Shown: one piece after another, positions 20,092 through 28,380 of the stretch
Layout: every line of letters begins with the position of its first letter
Numbering within the stretch: position 1 is the stretch's first letter
NCBI RefSeq assembly: GCF_000455205.1
Contig: NZ_AUWQ01000026.1
Coordinates: 1 to 64,000, forward strand
Source of the DNA: Mycobacterium sp. UM_CSW
GTDB lineage: Bacteria > Actinomycetota > Actinomycetes > Mycobacteriales > Mycobacteriaceae
Length of the DNA: 64,000 nucleotides
Direction of reading: 5' to 3'
Program-made: the position numbers and the translations under genes
Notes under the pieces: model-generated
Seen by the model: only the letters and a program-made list of their open reading frames with translations
Databases searched by the model: none
Told to the model about the DNA's origin: nothing

Positions 20092-21108
20092 TCAGACCGC
20101 CACGACGGCACGGTAGTGAGCTCGACCTGAACGCACCTGCGCGACAGCTTCGTTGATGTCTCCCATGGCGTATGTCTGTACGACCGGACGGATGCCGGTG
20201 CGGGCGGCGAAGTCGAGCATCTGGACCGTCTCCTGGCGCGACGCGGGAACGCCGCCGGAGATCTTCTTCTCGGCGGGCAGCAACGCGAACGGGCCGATCG
20301 ACATTGCGCTACCGGGCACACCGACCACGCTCAGAGTGCCCTGCGGTTTCAGCGCGGAAAGGTAGTCGTCCCAGGGGATGTCGGCGGACACCGTGGACAT
20401 GATGAAGTCGAATGTGCCGGCGCTTCGGGCCAACTCGTCCGAGTCACGGGTCGCGATGAAGTGGTCTGCGCCCAGCTCGAGTGCCTCGTCGCGCTTACCT
20501 GCCGTCGACGAGATCGCGGTGACGTCACAGCCCCACGCGTGAGCGAACTGAATCGCCAGGTGGCCGAGTCCACGAATGCCGACAATTCCGATCCGGTCGG
20601 TGGGCTTGACGCCGTGGCGCAATAGTGGTGCGAAAACCGTTACGCCAGCGCACAATAACGGTCCCGCGTGCTGAGACTCGATGGCATCGGGGATCGGGTA
20701 AGCGAAGCGCCAGTCACTGGCTCGCACCGATGTCGCGAACGCCCCGCGGTGCCCGCGGAGCACCGTGTCGTCGCGCTGGGGACAGAGCTGTTGCCTACCG
20801 CTCAGGCAGAATTCGCACTTCATGCACGTCCCCGCAATTGCGCCGATGCCCACCCGCTCGCCGACGGCCAGCCGGTCGGGATCGACCGCCGACCCGATGG
20901 CCGACACAACACCGACCGCTTCATGACCGGCGACCACGGGAAACTGCGAGTAGCCCCAATCGTCGTCGATCATCCCGACGTCCGTGTGGCAGATTCCGCA
21001 GTGCGTCACGTCGACGTCGACCTCCATCGGACCCAGTTGTCCGGGGTCGTACTCATACGGTGCCAGGTCGGCTTTCGCACTCGGCGCGGCATATGCGGTG
21101 ACGCTCAT
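20092..21108 (-). CDS. Zinc-dependent NAD(P) alcohol dehydrogenase
   Basis: A 338-residue medium-chain dehydrogenase of the cinnamyl-alcohol/YahK-like group. Catalytic zinc ligands are in HCGICHTD (Cys37, with Cys40-His41 as the group signature) and GHE (His62-Glu63). The structural zinc cluster is GTCMKCEFCLSGRQQLC. The coenzyme loop is GIVGIRGLGHLAIQFA near residue 174, with Arg in place of the usual Gly of GxGGLGH. It probably reduces aldehydes. It is divergent from a TetR gene with two matching operators between them. Confidence 0.92.
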   Translation of the reverse strand: MSVTAYAAPSAKADLAPYEYDPGQLGPMEVDVDVTHCGICHTDVGMIDDDWGYSQFPVVAGHEAVGVVSAIGSAVDPDRLAVGERVGIGAIAGTCMKCEFCLSGRQQLCPQRDDTVLRGHRGAFATSVRASDWRFAYPIPDAIESQHAGPLLCAGVTVFAPLLRHGVKPTDRIGIVGIRGLGHLAIQFAHAWGCDVTAISSTAGKRDEALELGADHFIATRDSDELARSAGTFDFIMSTVSADIPWDDYLSALKPQGTLSVVGVPGSAMSIGPFALLPAEKKISGGVPASRQETVQMLDFAARTGIRPVVQTYAMGDINEAVAQVRSGRAHYRAVVAV

Positions 21109-21125
21109 GTCTGCCTTCTACTCCC

Positions 21126-21145
21126 TAATGACCAACTGGTTATTA
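21126..21145. promoter_or_regulatory. Operator 1 of the ADH/TetR pair
   Basis: TAATGACCAACTGGTTATTA is a 20-bp imperfect palindrome with TAAT/ATTA and ACCA/TGGT arms, centred 18-37 bp before the dehydrogenase start. It shares the pattern TAATGnCCAnCTGnnnATTA with the second site 44 bp away, which is what marks both as operators. Confidence 0.8.
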
Positions 21146-21169
21146 ACAACAGTAGGCATACACGCGCAC

Positions 21170-21189
21170 TAATGTCCAGCTGTACATTA
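21170..21189. promoter_or_regulatory. Operator 2 of the ADH/TetR pair
   Basis: TAATGTCCAGCTGTACATTA is a 20-bp palindrome with one mismatched pair; one further pair matches on each side. It ends 5 bp before the TetR start codon, so occupancy should block transcription of the regulator itself. It matches operator 1 in pattern and is 44 bp from it, centre to centre. Confidence 0.82.
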
Positions 21190-21194
21190 GGCAG

Positions 21195-21779
21195 ATGCCT
21201 AGGCCGGAGTTGCCAAAGCGGAAGCGCATCCGCAATCCGGAAGCCCATCGGGCGGCCATCCTGACGGCAGCACGCGAGGTTTTCGGTGAACGGGGATATG
21301 CGCAGGGCACCATCCGCGAAATCGCCGGCCGCGCGGGGGTGACTCACGGGCTCGTCGTGCGCCACTTCGGAACCAAGGATCAGCTTTTCGCGGACTCCCT
21401 GCTCGACGGGCGTCGCGCACCGCCGGACCTCGGTGGTGACCTGTCAAACCTCCCGGCGCGGATAGCGCGTGATTACGTCGACAGGATCGAAACCGACGGA
21501 TCGAGCGACCCGTTCATCGCCTTGATACGCAGCGCGGGCGACATCGCCGTGGCGAAGCGGCTCCTGCACGCGATGCGAAGGGAACCTGCCGACGCCTACC
21601 TCGCCACGCTCGATATCCCGGATCGCGACCAGCGGGGAGATTTGTTGGGAGCGCTGTTAATCGGCGTGACGTTCACCCGCTACGTCCTCGCCGACGGACC
21701 CTTGGCCGCCATGACGGCCGACGAGCTGGTCGGCTATCTCACCCCGTTGATCGGGGAGATCCTGTTGCCGGGTTACTGA
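21195..21779 (+). CDS. TetR/AcrR-family regulator
   Basis: A 194-residue repressor-type protein. The HTH covers about residues 18-63: HRAAILTAAREVFGERGYAQGTIREIAGRAGVTHGLVVRHFGTKDQL. The ligand domain behind it is of unknown specificity. There is no clear ribosome site in front of the ATG. It probably represses itself and the divergent alcohol dehydrogenase through the two palindromes between them. Confidence 0.9.
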   Translation: MPRPELPKRKRIRNPEAHRAAILTAAREVFGERGYAQGTIREIAGRAGVTHGLVVRHFGTKDQLFADSLLDGRRAPPDLGGDLSNLPARIARDYVDRIETDGSSDPFIALIRSAGDIAVAKRLLHAMRREPADAYLATLDIPDRDQRGDLLGALLIGVTFTRYVLADGPLAAMTADELVGYLTPLIGEILLPGY

Positions 21780-22005
21780 TGTCTGCTCGCGCTTGATGGT
21801 GACCGTCTATCGAGCACCGCGCTACTCGCTTCTAATCGAGAAACTGGGCACATACTTCGACGATGTCGATCCCAGGTCGTTTCCGCGTTATGTCACTGGT
21901 GCTGCGCGGGTGACCTCTTAGGCCGCGCCATCGGCTCAGACGAAGCGCCCCCGGTTACGAAGGCCGGGGCGTTTCCGTGAGGTGGTTTGCGTCAAATCTC
22001 GCGCC

Positions 22006-23367
22006 ATGGAGCGCTTGTTGCAGTGGGCATGGGATCGGTACGCCACGCGATACACGTGGGTGATGGCCGCGGTCGCCGTTGGCATTTCGTTTCCGGTCTA
22101 CCTGTTGTTGTCATTCGCCATCGTGGATTTCGAGAACTCCAGCCGCTACCTCGTGGCGGCCGGGGCTGCAGGGCTTATCGCGCTGCTGTCGGTCGTCGTC
22201 GGTCGCATTGCCAGCGCGACAGGAGAGCGGCTGGTCGAGATTGTGATCTGGACCTGCGCCTTCGGAGTCGGCAGTCAGCTCATCGGGGTGCACAGCCTGG
22301 CGGAGACGGTGATGCGGCCGCGACGGGTCGCCCTCACCGGCGACAAGGAAATCGGTGACTCCTTGCCTCGCCAGCGCCCCAGCTTCGCCGCTTGGTCGAA
22401 CCTGTCGGTGCTCGCTGTCACGTTCGTCTTCTCCACCGCTGGGGACATGCTGGCGGCCGTGGTCGACCGGGCGACCCAGCTGCCGCTGTTGTGGGTGGTG
22501 ATCGGCGTCGGGATGACTCTGGTCTTCGGGGTACCCATAACCGTCGGCGCTGTTTTCGCGCCGTCCCTACAGCCGATTCGTGATCTCGCCGACGGGACCA
22601 GACGCGTTGCGGCCGGCGATTACAGTCGACGTCTGCCGGTGGTGCAGGACGACGACCTGGGAGCGCTCACTGCGTCGTTCAACCGCATGCAGGCGGGCCT
22701 CGCCGAGCGTCAGCGACTCCAGGGCGCTTTCGGAATGTATGTCGACCCCATGCTGGCGGCGCGACTGCTCGAGCAAGGTGACCACGTCTTCACCGGTGAG
22801 CGTCGGGAGGTGACCGTGATGTTCGTCGATGTCCGCGACTTCACTTCGTTCGCCGAGGCGCACACCGCTGGGGAGACGGTCACTCATCTCAATGCACTGT
22901 TCGAGACGGTCGTGCCTGCCGTCGTAGAGGCCGGTGGCCACGTGAACAAGTTTCTCGGCGACGGCGCGCTGGCCGTCTTCGGCGCTCCCAACGACCTTGC
23001 ACAGCACGCCGACGCCGCACTGGGAGCCGCAACATCGATCAACCGCCTTGTCGCCGAGCGATTCGGCGGGGAGCTTCGTGTGGAGATCGGGATAAATACT
23101 GGCGTGGTGATCGCCGGCACCGTTGGCGGCGGCGGCAAACTGGAGTTCACCCTCATCGGTGACGCCGTCAATGTGGCAGCCCGCGTCGAGCAACTCACCA
23201 AAATCACCGGTGATGGAATTCTTCTGACTCAGCAGACCATCAAGGCCTTGGTTTCTCGACCGCCCGGACTCGTCGACCGGGGTCCGCACGCGCTGATGGG
23301 CAAGTCAGTCCCGACGGAGCTTTTCGGACTCGACCCGGCGGCCACACATTCGCGTCTTCTCGGCTAG
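22006..23367 (+). CDS. Membrane adenylate cyclase, short form (class III)
   Basis: A 453-residue class III cyclase of the mycobacterial Rv1318c-1320c type. Membrane helices lie near residues 18-41, 48-67, 77-97, 132-152 and 161-184; a HAMP domain spans about 188-240 and the cyclase domain about 265-440. Catalytic residues are all visible: metal Asp275 and Asp319, adenine-specifying Lys315 and Asp386, and transition-state Asn389 and Arg393. Compared with the next gene it lacks about 55 residues in the membrane part, including one helix. The ATG at 22006 is chosen because it aligns with the paralogue's start. Confidence 0.9.
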   Translation: MERLLQWAWDRYATRYTWVMAAVAVGISFPVYLLLSFAIVDFENSSRYLVAAGAAGLIALLSVVVGRIASATGERLVEIVIWTCAFGVGSQLIGVHSLAETVMRPRRVALTGDKEIGDSLPRQRPSFAAWSNLSVLAVTFVFSTAGDMLAAVVDRATQLPLLWVVIGVGMTLVFGVPITVGAVFAPSLQPIRDLADGTRRVAAGDYSRRLPVVQDDDLGALTASFNRMQAGLAERQRLQGAFGMYVDPMLAARLLEQGDHVFTGERREVTVMFVDVRDFTSFAEAHTAGETVTHLNALFETVVPAVVEAGGHVNKFLGDGALAVFGAPNDLAQHADAALGAATSINRLVAERFGGELRVEIGINTGVVIAGTVGGGGKLEFTLIGDAVNVAARVEQLTKITGDGILLTQQTIKALVSRPPGLVDRGPHALMGKSVPTELFGLDPAATHSRLLG

Positions 23368-23454
23368 ATCTTGGGTAACTGATTCAACGGACCGTCGGAC
23401 CGCGGCAGTCGCGAAACACTCCCGGTTCGTCGCGCGCGGTGTTTCGCTATTCGC

Positions 23455-24957
23455 ATGGATCGCATCTGGCAGATGGCGTGGGATCGGTACAAATCGAGGT
23501 ACCCGTGGGCGGCCTGGGCGCTCACACTTCCTCTGGCGCTCCCGGTTTACCTCGCCTGGTCGCTGGGGATCGTCGCGTTCGAGAGGTCCGATCGCTACGC
23601 CGAGGCGGCCGCGGTGACCGTGGTCGCCGTGCTCGCGTATGTGTATCTGCTGGTGATGCCCGACGGAAAAGAAGCCCGCCTCATTGAGCGGTGGGCCGCT
23701 GGCGACGGCGTCGATCGAGGGAGTGCGCTGCGCGCCACCTACAGCTACGGCCGCAAAGTGATTGCGAGGGGGATGGCTGTCACCGTTGTTTCGCTCGCGG
23801 CGCTGTTCGTCGCGGTCGGGATGGTTGCCGGAGCGAGCGGATCGCGGCTCGTCCAGTATGCGATTCTGGGCGCCGTTGCCGGATCTTCCGGCCAGCTGAT
23901 CACCGTGCACAGCTACACCGAGTCAATCCTGCGGCCCGCCCGGGCCGCGATCGCCTCGGACACCGGGATCGGTGATTCCCTGCCTCGCTCTCGCCCGTCG
24001 TTCGCCACGTGGACCAATGTGGCCATGCTCGCGGTGGGGTTCGCGTTTGCCGTCGCGGGCGCGCTTCTGGGCGCCGTGTTGGACGTGGCCAGGCACGGCC
24101 CCATCCTCCCCATGCTGATCGGTGGTGTGCTGGTGCTCCTGATCGGGCCGTCGCTCTGGGCCGCGTACTCGCCACTGCTGCAACCCATTCGGGATCTCGC
24201 CGCGGGAACCGATCGCGTCGCGGCCGGCGACTTCAGCCGGCGGCTGCCGGTGGTGCAAGATGACGACCTCGGCGCGCTGGCGGCGTCGTTCAACCGCATG
24301 CAGGCGGGACTGACTGAGCGGCAACGACTTCAGGCCGCGTTCGGAACCTACGTCGACCCCGCCCTGGCCGCACGCCTGCTCGAGCAGGGCGACGACGTCT
24401 TCACCGGCGAGCGCCGTGAGGTGACCGTGATGTTCATCGACATCCGCGACTTCACCTCGTTCGCCGAGGCCAACAGCGCCGAGGACACCGTCGCCCGGCT
24501 CAACGCCCTGTTCGAGATCGTGGTCCCCGCCGTCGTTGATGCCGGGGGGCACGTCAACAAGTTCCTCGGTGACGGCGCGCTGGCGGTGTTCGGTGCTCCC
24601 AATGACCTCGCGGATCATGCCGACGCCGCCGTGAGCGCGGCGGTCCTTATCCAACGCCTCGTCGCCCAGCGTTTCGACGGTGCGCTGCGGATCGGCATTG
24701 GGATCAACACCGGGAAGGTGATCGCGGGGACCATCGGCGGCGCAGGCAAGCTGGAGTTCACCCTGATCGGCGACACCGTCAACGTCGCGGCCCGCGTCGA
24801 GCAACTCACCAAAACCACCGGTGACGCCCTGCTTCTTACCCACCAGACGGTCGACGCCCTGGTTGCTCGACCGTCGGGACTTACCCACCGGGGTGCTCAC
24901 GCCCTGAAGGGCAAGTCGACGCCCACCGAGGTCTTCGGTCTCGGCTCAGCCCGGTAG
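23455..24957 (+). CDS. Membrane adenylate cyclase (class III), paralogue of the preceding gene
   Basis: A 500-residue cyclase with six predicted membrane helices (near residues 19-41, 50-68, 103-126, 132-152, 187-207 and 214-236), a HAMP domain with the pattern DLAAGTDRVAAGDFSRRL, and a full class III catalytic domain: FIDIRDFTSF, HVNKFLGDGALAVFG, LEFTLIGDTVNVAARVEQL. It makes cAMP from ATP, presumably in response to a membrane or envelope signal. It begins 87 bp after the first cyclase on the same strand; the two are clearly a tandem duplication. Confidence 0.93.
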   Translation: MDRIWQMAWDRYKSRYPWAAWALTLPLALPVYLAWSLGIVAFERSDRYAEAAAVTVVAVLAYVYLLVMPDGKEARLIERWAAGDGVDRGSALRATYSYGRKVIARGMAVTVVSLAALFVAVGMVAGASGSRLVQYAILGAVAGSSGQLITVHSYTESILRPARAAIASDTGIGDSLPRSRPSFATWTNVAMLAVGFAFAVAGALLGAVLDVARHGPILPMLIGGVLVLLIGPSLWAAYSPLLQPIRDLAAGTDRVAAGDFSRRLPVVQDDDLGALAASFNRMQAGLTERQRLQAAFGTYVDPALAARLLEQGDDVFTGERREVTVMFIDIRDFTSFAEANSAEDTVARLNALFEIVVPAVVDAGGHVNKFLGDGALAVFGAPNDLADHADAAVSAAVLIQRLVAQRFDGALRIGIGINTGKVIAGTIGGAGKLEFTLIGDTVNVAARVEQLTKTTGDALLLTHQTVDALVARPSGLTHRGAHALKGKSTPTEVFGLGSAR

Positions 24958-25012
24958 CCGACGCGTCATGGTTGACGCGGCTGCCGTACGAGGTGCAATG
25001 TGATACTCGTCA

Positions 25013-25029
25013 TATGACCACTGGTCATA
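25013..25029. promoter_or_regulatory. 17-bp perfect palindrome upstream of the ferritin-like gene
   Basis: TATGACCACTGGTCATA is fully symmetric around its central base and ends 22 bp before the ATG of the diiron protein. The size and position suggest a repressor site over the promoter. No regulator gene lies next to it, so the binding protein would be encoded elsewhere, or may be the TetR at 21195, whose sites share ACCA-n-TGGT. That link is speculative. Confidence 0.7.
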
Positions 25030-25051
25030 CCGGGCGGAGAGGCAAGAACTC

Positions 25052-26152
25052 ATGACCACCAGGGACAAGTACACGGACGTACCCGAGCCCTACTCGTGGA
25101 AGGTCCCCAGTGCCGGGGATGCGCGTTTCACCTGGGAGTACGACGACGGTCGCGCCCGGCTCCTCTCTCTGTACCAAAAGGGAAAGGACAAACAGTGGGA
25201 TGCCCAGTCGCGCATCGACTGGGCGCAAGACGTCGACCCCGACAACCCGGTCGGGCTGCCCGACGAGTTCCATCCGCTGTTCGGCAGCCCGGTGTGGGAC
25301 GCCGCCGACGAATCGCGTCGCGCCGAGATGCGCCGGCATTCCCAGGCCTGGCAGTTCTCCCAGTTCCTGCACGGCGAGCAGGGGGCGCTGGTGTGCGCGG
25401 CCAAGATCGTCGAGGTCGTCCCTGACTTGGACGCGAAGTTCTACGCGGCCACCCAGACCATGGACGAGGCCCGGCACGTGGAGACGTTCTCGCGGTTCCT
25501 GCAGGAGAAGGTCGGTCTCGTCTACCCGATCAACAAGAACCTGACCCAATTGCTGGACGACACCCTGCGCGATTCGCGTTGGGACATGCCGTATCTCGGC
25601 ATGCAGGTCCTCATCGAAGGGCTGGCACTCGCCGCCTTCGGGACGCTGCGCGACTTGGCGGCGCCGGACTCGCTGGCCAAGCAGGTGCTGGCCTACGTCA
25701 TGCAGGACGAGGCCCGGCACGTGGCCTTCGGCCGAATCTCGTTGAAGGACTACTACTCCGCGCTGACCGAAGCCGAGCGCGATGAGCGTGAAGAGTTCGT
25801 AGTCGACGCCTGCTACCTGATGCGCGACCGGTTCCGCGGCGAGGAGGTTTTCGAAACCCTCGGCCTCGACGTCAAGGCGTGTGCCGAGTGGGTCGACACG
25901 TCGCCGCTGATGATCCAGTTCCGCGCCCACCTGTTCAGCCGGATCGTGCCGATCGTCAAGGACATCGGGCTGTGGGGCGACAAGGTGCAGAAGGCCTTCA
26001 CGGAGATGGGCGTCCTCGACCTGGCGTGCTCGAACATCGAGGCGCTGATGAAAGCCGACGAGGATCAGGCCGAGGCGCTGGACAAGGCACACGCCGAGAT
26101 GGCCGACCGGGCGCTCGAAGTGGACCAGGTGATCGCGGCGGGCGCGGGCTGA
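25052..26152 (+). CDS. Ferritin-like diiron protein (ribonucleotide-reductase R2-like fold)
   Basis: A 366-residue helical protein with the carboxylate/His pattern of the diiron oxidase superfamily: Glu in FLHGEQGALVCAAKI, then DEARHVETFSRF, Glu in LIEGLALAAFG, and DEARHVAFGRISL. Two EARH motifs make a dinuclear metal site very likely. Relatives include N-oxygenases, R2-type subunits and R2-like oxidases; none of these can be chosen from sequence alone. GAGAGG lies upstream of the ATG. It stands alone after the cyclases, with a palindrome in its promoter. Confidence 0.85.
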   Translation: MTTRDKYTDVPEPYSWKVPSAGDARFTWEYDDGRARLLSLYQKGKDKQWDAQSRIDWAQDVDPDNPVGLPDEFHPLFGSPVWDAADESRRAEMRRHSQAWQFSQFLHGEQGALVCAAKIVEVVPDLDAKFYAATQTMDEARHVETFSRFLQEKVGLVYPINKNLTQLLDDTLRDSRWDMPYLGMQVLIEGLALAAFGTLRDLAAPDSLAKQVLAYVMQDEARHVAFGRISLKDYYSALTEAERDEREEFVVDACYLMRDRFRGEEVFETLGLDVKACAEWVDTSPLMIQFRAHLFSRIVPIVKDIGLWGDKVQKAFTEMGVLDLACSNIEALMKADEDQAEALDKAHAEMADRALEVDQVIAAGAG

Positions 26153-26157
26153 CTCAG

Positions 26158-26886
26158 CTAGCGCGGAGGAAGGCTGGGCGGGGTCGTCCAGGTGTAGCTC
26201 GGCGTGGTCGTGACGGTCGGGGTGCTGGTGACCGTGACGGTGCTGGTGCTTGTGCTGGTGGACGGCGGTGGCACGGCGGTCGTGACCGTGGTGACGGTGG
26301 TGGTCTCCGTGGTCGACGACGTCGTCGTCGCGGCCGCCGCGGTGATCACGCCGCAGGCCAGCCGCTTACCGGAATCACCGCTGGACGTGCCGCTGAGGTT
26401 GTCGGCGGCCTGGTGGATGACCAGCGCGGTGCCCGAGCTGTTTCTCAGGTCCGCGGCGGTGAAGGAGTTGGTGGTGGTGACGAGTTTCGCCGAGCCGTCG
26501 GAGCGCACCTGCAGCGCGGTCAGGTCGCCGCTGGCCGGGTAGCCGCTGTGCCCCGGCGCCTGATAGACGCTGCCGGCGGAGCTGAAGTCCCCGCCCTCGC
26601 ACTTGCCCACGGCGTGGATTTGCAGCCCGTGGAAGCCCTGGCTCAGGACCTGATTCGGGCCCGCCTCGACCGTCACCGTGGCGTAGCCGCTCGTGAAGTC
26701 GATGGTGGCGGTGGCGACCTGCGTGCCGTCGGCGCTCTTCAACTGCGTGGTCATCCGCTCGGCGCCGGCCGACGCGCTCGAGGACGGCGACGTGGTGGAC
26801 TGGTTACCGCCCTGGCTTGCGCATGCGCCCAATGGCGCGATGGTCGCGGTGAGTGCCGCGACCGCAAAGGCCATTTCCCGTTTCAT
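26158..26886 (-). CDS. SodC-like lipoprotein with degenerate metal site and Thr-rich tail
   Basis: A 242-residue secreted lipoprotein. The signal peptide ends in a lipobox LGAC with Cys22 as lipidation site. Residues 46-181 follow the Cu,Zn superoxide dismutase pattern (FHGLQIHAVGKCEG, PGHSGYPASGDLTALQVRSDG, GDSGKRLACGVI) and keep the disulfide cysteines 96 and 178. Several metal ligands are lost: Gln89 where the first Cu His is expected, and Val107 and Gln109 in the HYH loop. His91, His113 and His158 remain. A tail of about 60 residues of Thr, Ser and Pro follows. Dismutase activity is doubtful. Confidence 0.85.
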   Translation of the reverse strand: MKREMAFAVAALTATIAPLGACASQGGNQSTTSPSSSASAGAERMTTQLKSADGTQVATATIDFTSGYATVTVEAGPNQVLSQGFHGLQIHAVGKCEGGDFSSAGSVYQAPGHSGYPASGDLTALQVRSDGSAKLVTTTNSFTAADLRNSSGTALVIHQAADNLSGTSSGDSGKRLACGVITAAAATTTSSTTETTTVTTVTTAVPPPSTSTSTSTVTVTSTPTVTTTPSYTWTTPPSLPPR

Positions 26887-26991
26887 GGGCTGGGCCTACC
26901 CCGATGAGCAAATATCAAACCCCGCACAAAGATATGAGAGGTATATGAGCCGGGCCGTGGCCGGTGCTTCGCACCCGCGTCGTGTGCGAGC

Positions 26992-27270
26992 GTGGGTCGG
27001 GTGGTCTCCGAACCGCAGTTGACAGAAGCGCTCCGGCAGGCGTCGAGCTACCTGTGGATAGCCGACGTGGCGGGCAAGAGGAATCTGCCCATGATCCAGT
27101 CGCTTTACAGCTTCGCCGCCCGGCAGATGGTCGCCTACACCGAAGACGGCGAAGAGTGGCACCTGCGGGCCGCCACCGCCGCCGCACACGACGCCACCCG
27201 AATGCACGACCTGCTCACCGGCCGCGCGCCGCGCACGCCGGGCGCCCTCGGCGCGCCGACGAACCTCTGA
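26992..27270 (+). CDS. Hypothetical protein, about 92 aa
   Basis: Not recognised. The sequence reads as one soluble helical protein (LTEALRQASSYLWIADVAGKRN, MIQSLYSFAARQMVAYTEDGEEWHLRAATAAAHDATRMHDLL) with a Pro-rich end. A GTG start is assumed at 26992; GTG 27001 (VVSEPQL) is equally possible. The ribosome site is poor. It is convergent with the hemerythrin remnant, which ends 4 bp away. Confidence 0.5.
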   Translation: MGRVVSEPQLTEALRQASSYLWIADVAGKRNLPMIQSLYSFAARQMVAYTEDGEEWHLRAATAAAHDATRMHDLLTGRAPRTPGALGAPTNL

Positions 27271-27274
27271 GCGG

Positions 27275-27650
27275 CTATCCCAGCGCGCTGAGCAGGGCCT
27301 TACGCCCGCGAACGCGGAGCCGGTGGATGCTCGATCGACGCAATTCGGCGATGCGCTCGATCATCCGGTTTCCCAGCGCCTCAAGCAGGTCTGCATTCAA
27401 ATCGATTGGGGCCGGGCACAAGTCGCGCTCTTCCTCGCTGGCGTGGGCGTCCAGCACGGTGACGAACGAGCGCCACTCGTCCTATATTCCGGCGCGCTCG
27501 GCGCCGTGCGCAGCAGCACCGTGAGCTGATCCCAGACCTGGCGGTGTTCGGCATGGGCGATCGCGACGAGCTCGGTTGCCGCCGACACCGCCGGATAGAA
27601 CAGGTCATCCTCGACAGCCAGCCTCGGGGATTGGCCATCGCCGGCGCCGT
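27275..27650 (-). pseudogene. Hemerythrin-like (HHE) gene, frameshifted and 5'-truncated
   Basis: Two overlapping frames on the minus strand together read as one HHE-type protein: VEDDLFYPAVSAATELV, HAEHRQVWDQLTVLL and APEYR in one frame, then DEWRSFVTVLDAHASEEERD and the C-terminus in another. The switch lies at about 27480-27484, where adding one G would restore EYRDEW and remove the TAG at 27482-27484. The first helix-pair region with the usual initial His motif is missing; the readable part begins just downstream of whiB3. A sequencing error could explain the frameshift but not the missing start. Confidence 0.78.
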
Positions 27651-27724
27651 GCTGGGATGCGCGGGATAGCCTCGTGGCTCGCGGTGATGATCGTGTCCGG
27701 CGGCCTGTTGGGCGCCGGGGTGCA

Positions 27725-28033
27725 CTAGGCCGAGCGGCGGATCCCGCGGTTGCGGCCGATGTCGCCCTTCAGCAGCATGTCGCGCTCGGATTCCGACAGG
27801 CCGCCCCAAACTCCGTACGGCTCACCAACTTCCAGTGCGTGGGACCGGCACTCCTGGATCACCGGGCACCGCCGGCACATTTCCTTGGCGCGCTGCTCGC
27901 GCTGCATGCGGGCGCGGCCGCGCTCGCCGTCGGGGTGGAAGAACATCGACGAGTCAACGCCGCGGCACAGGCCTTGCAGTTGCCAGTTCCAGATGTCGGC
28001 GTTGGGGCCAGGTAGCTGCTCCGGCTGTGGCAT
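27725..28033 (-). CDS. whiB3: Redox-sensing regulator WhiB3
   Basis: A 102-residue Wbl protein with a 4Fe-4S cluster on Cys23, Cys53, Cys56 and Cys62 (GLCRG and CRRCPVIQEC), the GVWGG turn at residues 74-78 and a basic C-terminus. It starts MPQPEQLPGPNADIWNWQ, identical in style to WhiB3 of M. tuberculosis, which binds SigA and controls lipid synthesis and redox balance. The ATG at 28033 has GAGAGGG 8 bp upstream. It is divergent from an Rv3415c-like gene across 347 bp. Confidence 0.96.
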   Translation of the reverse strand: MPQPEQLPGPNADIWNWQLQGLCRGVDSSMFFHPDGERGRARMQREQRAKEMCRRCPVIQECRSHALEVGEPYGVWGGLSESERDMLLKGDIGRNRGIRRSA

Positions 28034-28380
28034 TGGATCGTTCCCTCTCTGCACGGCACGCCCAGAAGTTCAGGTTCGCGAAGCGTCCGACAAGCGATTG
28101 TGCAACCGATTTTCGAGTGGGGTCACCGCTGACTACCCGTCGAAGTAGAACTTAGGGTGGGCGGCGAATTTCCGTCAATAGCCACTTAGGTCGCCAAAAT
28201 ATGTAAGCGTTGTAAGAGAATTAACTCGCCGTTCATGTGCCACGCTTTTGTTGACCAAAGACCGTGCTACCAGGCGCTTGACCGGACCGAGATTTCCCAG
28301 CTCAGCGCGCAAGACAGTGGGGGGAGCAATTAGTACGCAGCTCATGGCGATTAACAGCTCGGTAACAAGAACAGCACGAA
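28034..28380. other. Long divergent promoter region of whiB3
   Basis: 347 bp without a supported gene. It is noticeably AT-rich around 28150-28260 (runs such as CAAAATATGTAAGCGTTGTAA). It must contain the whiB3 promoter on the left and that of the Rv3415c-like gene on the right. No clear long palindrome was found here. Confidence 0.5.

Noticed and set aside
28034-28380. Small ORF or RNA gene upstream of whiB3
   Set aside because: No start with ribosome site and no strong RNA fold could be supported; left as promoter region.
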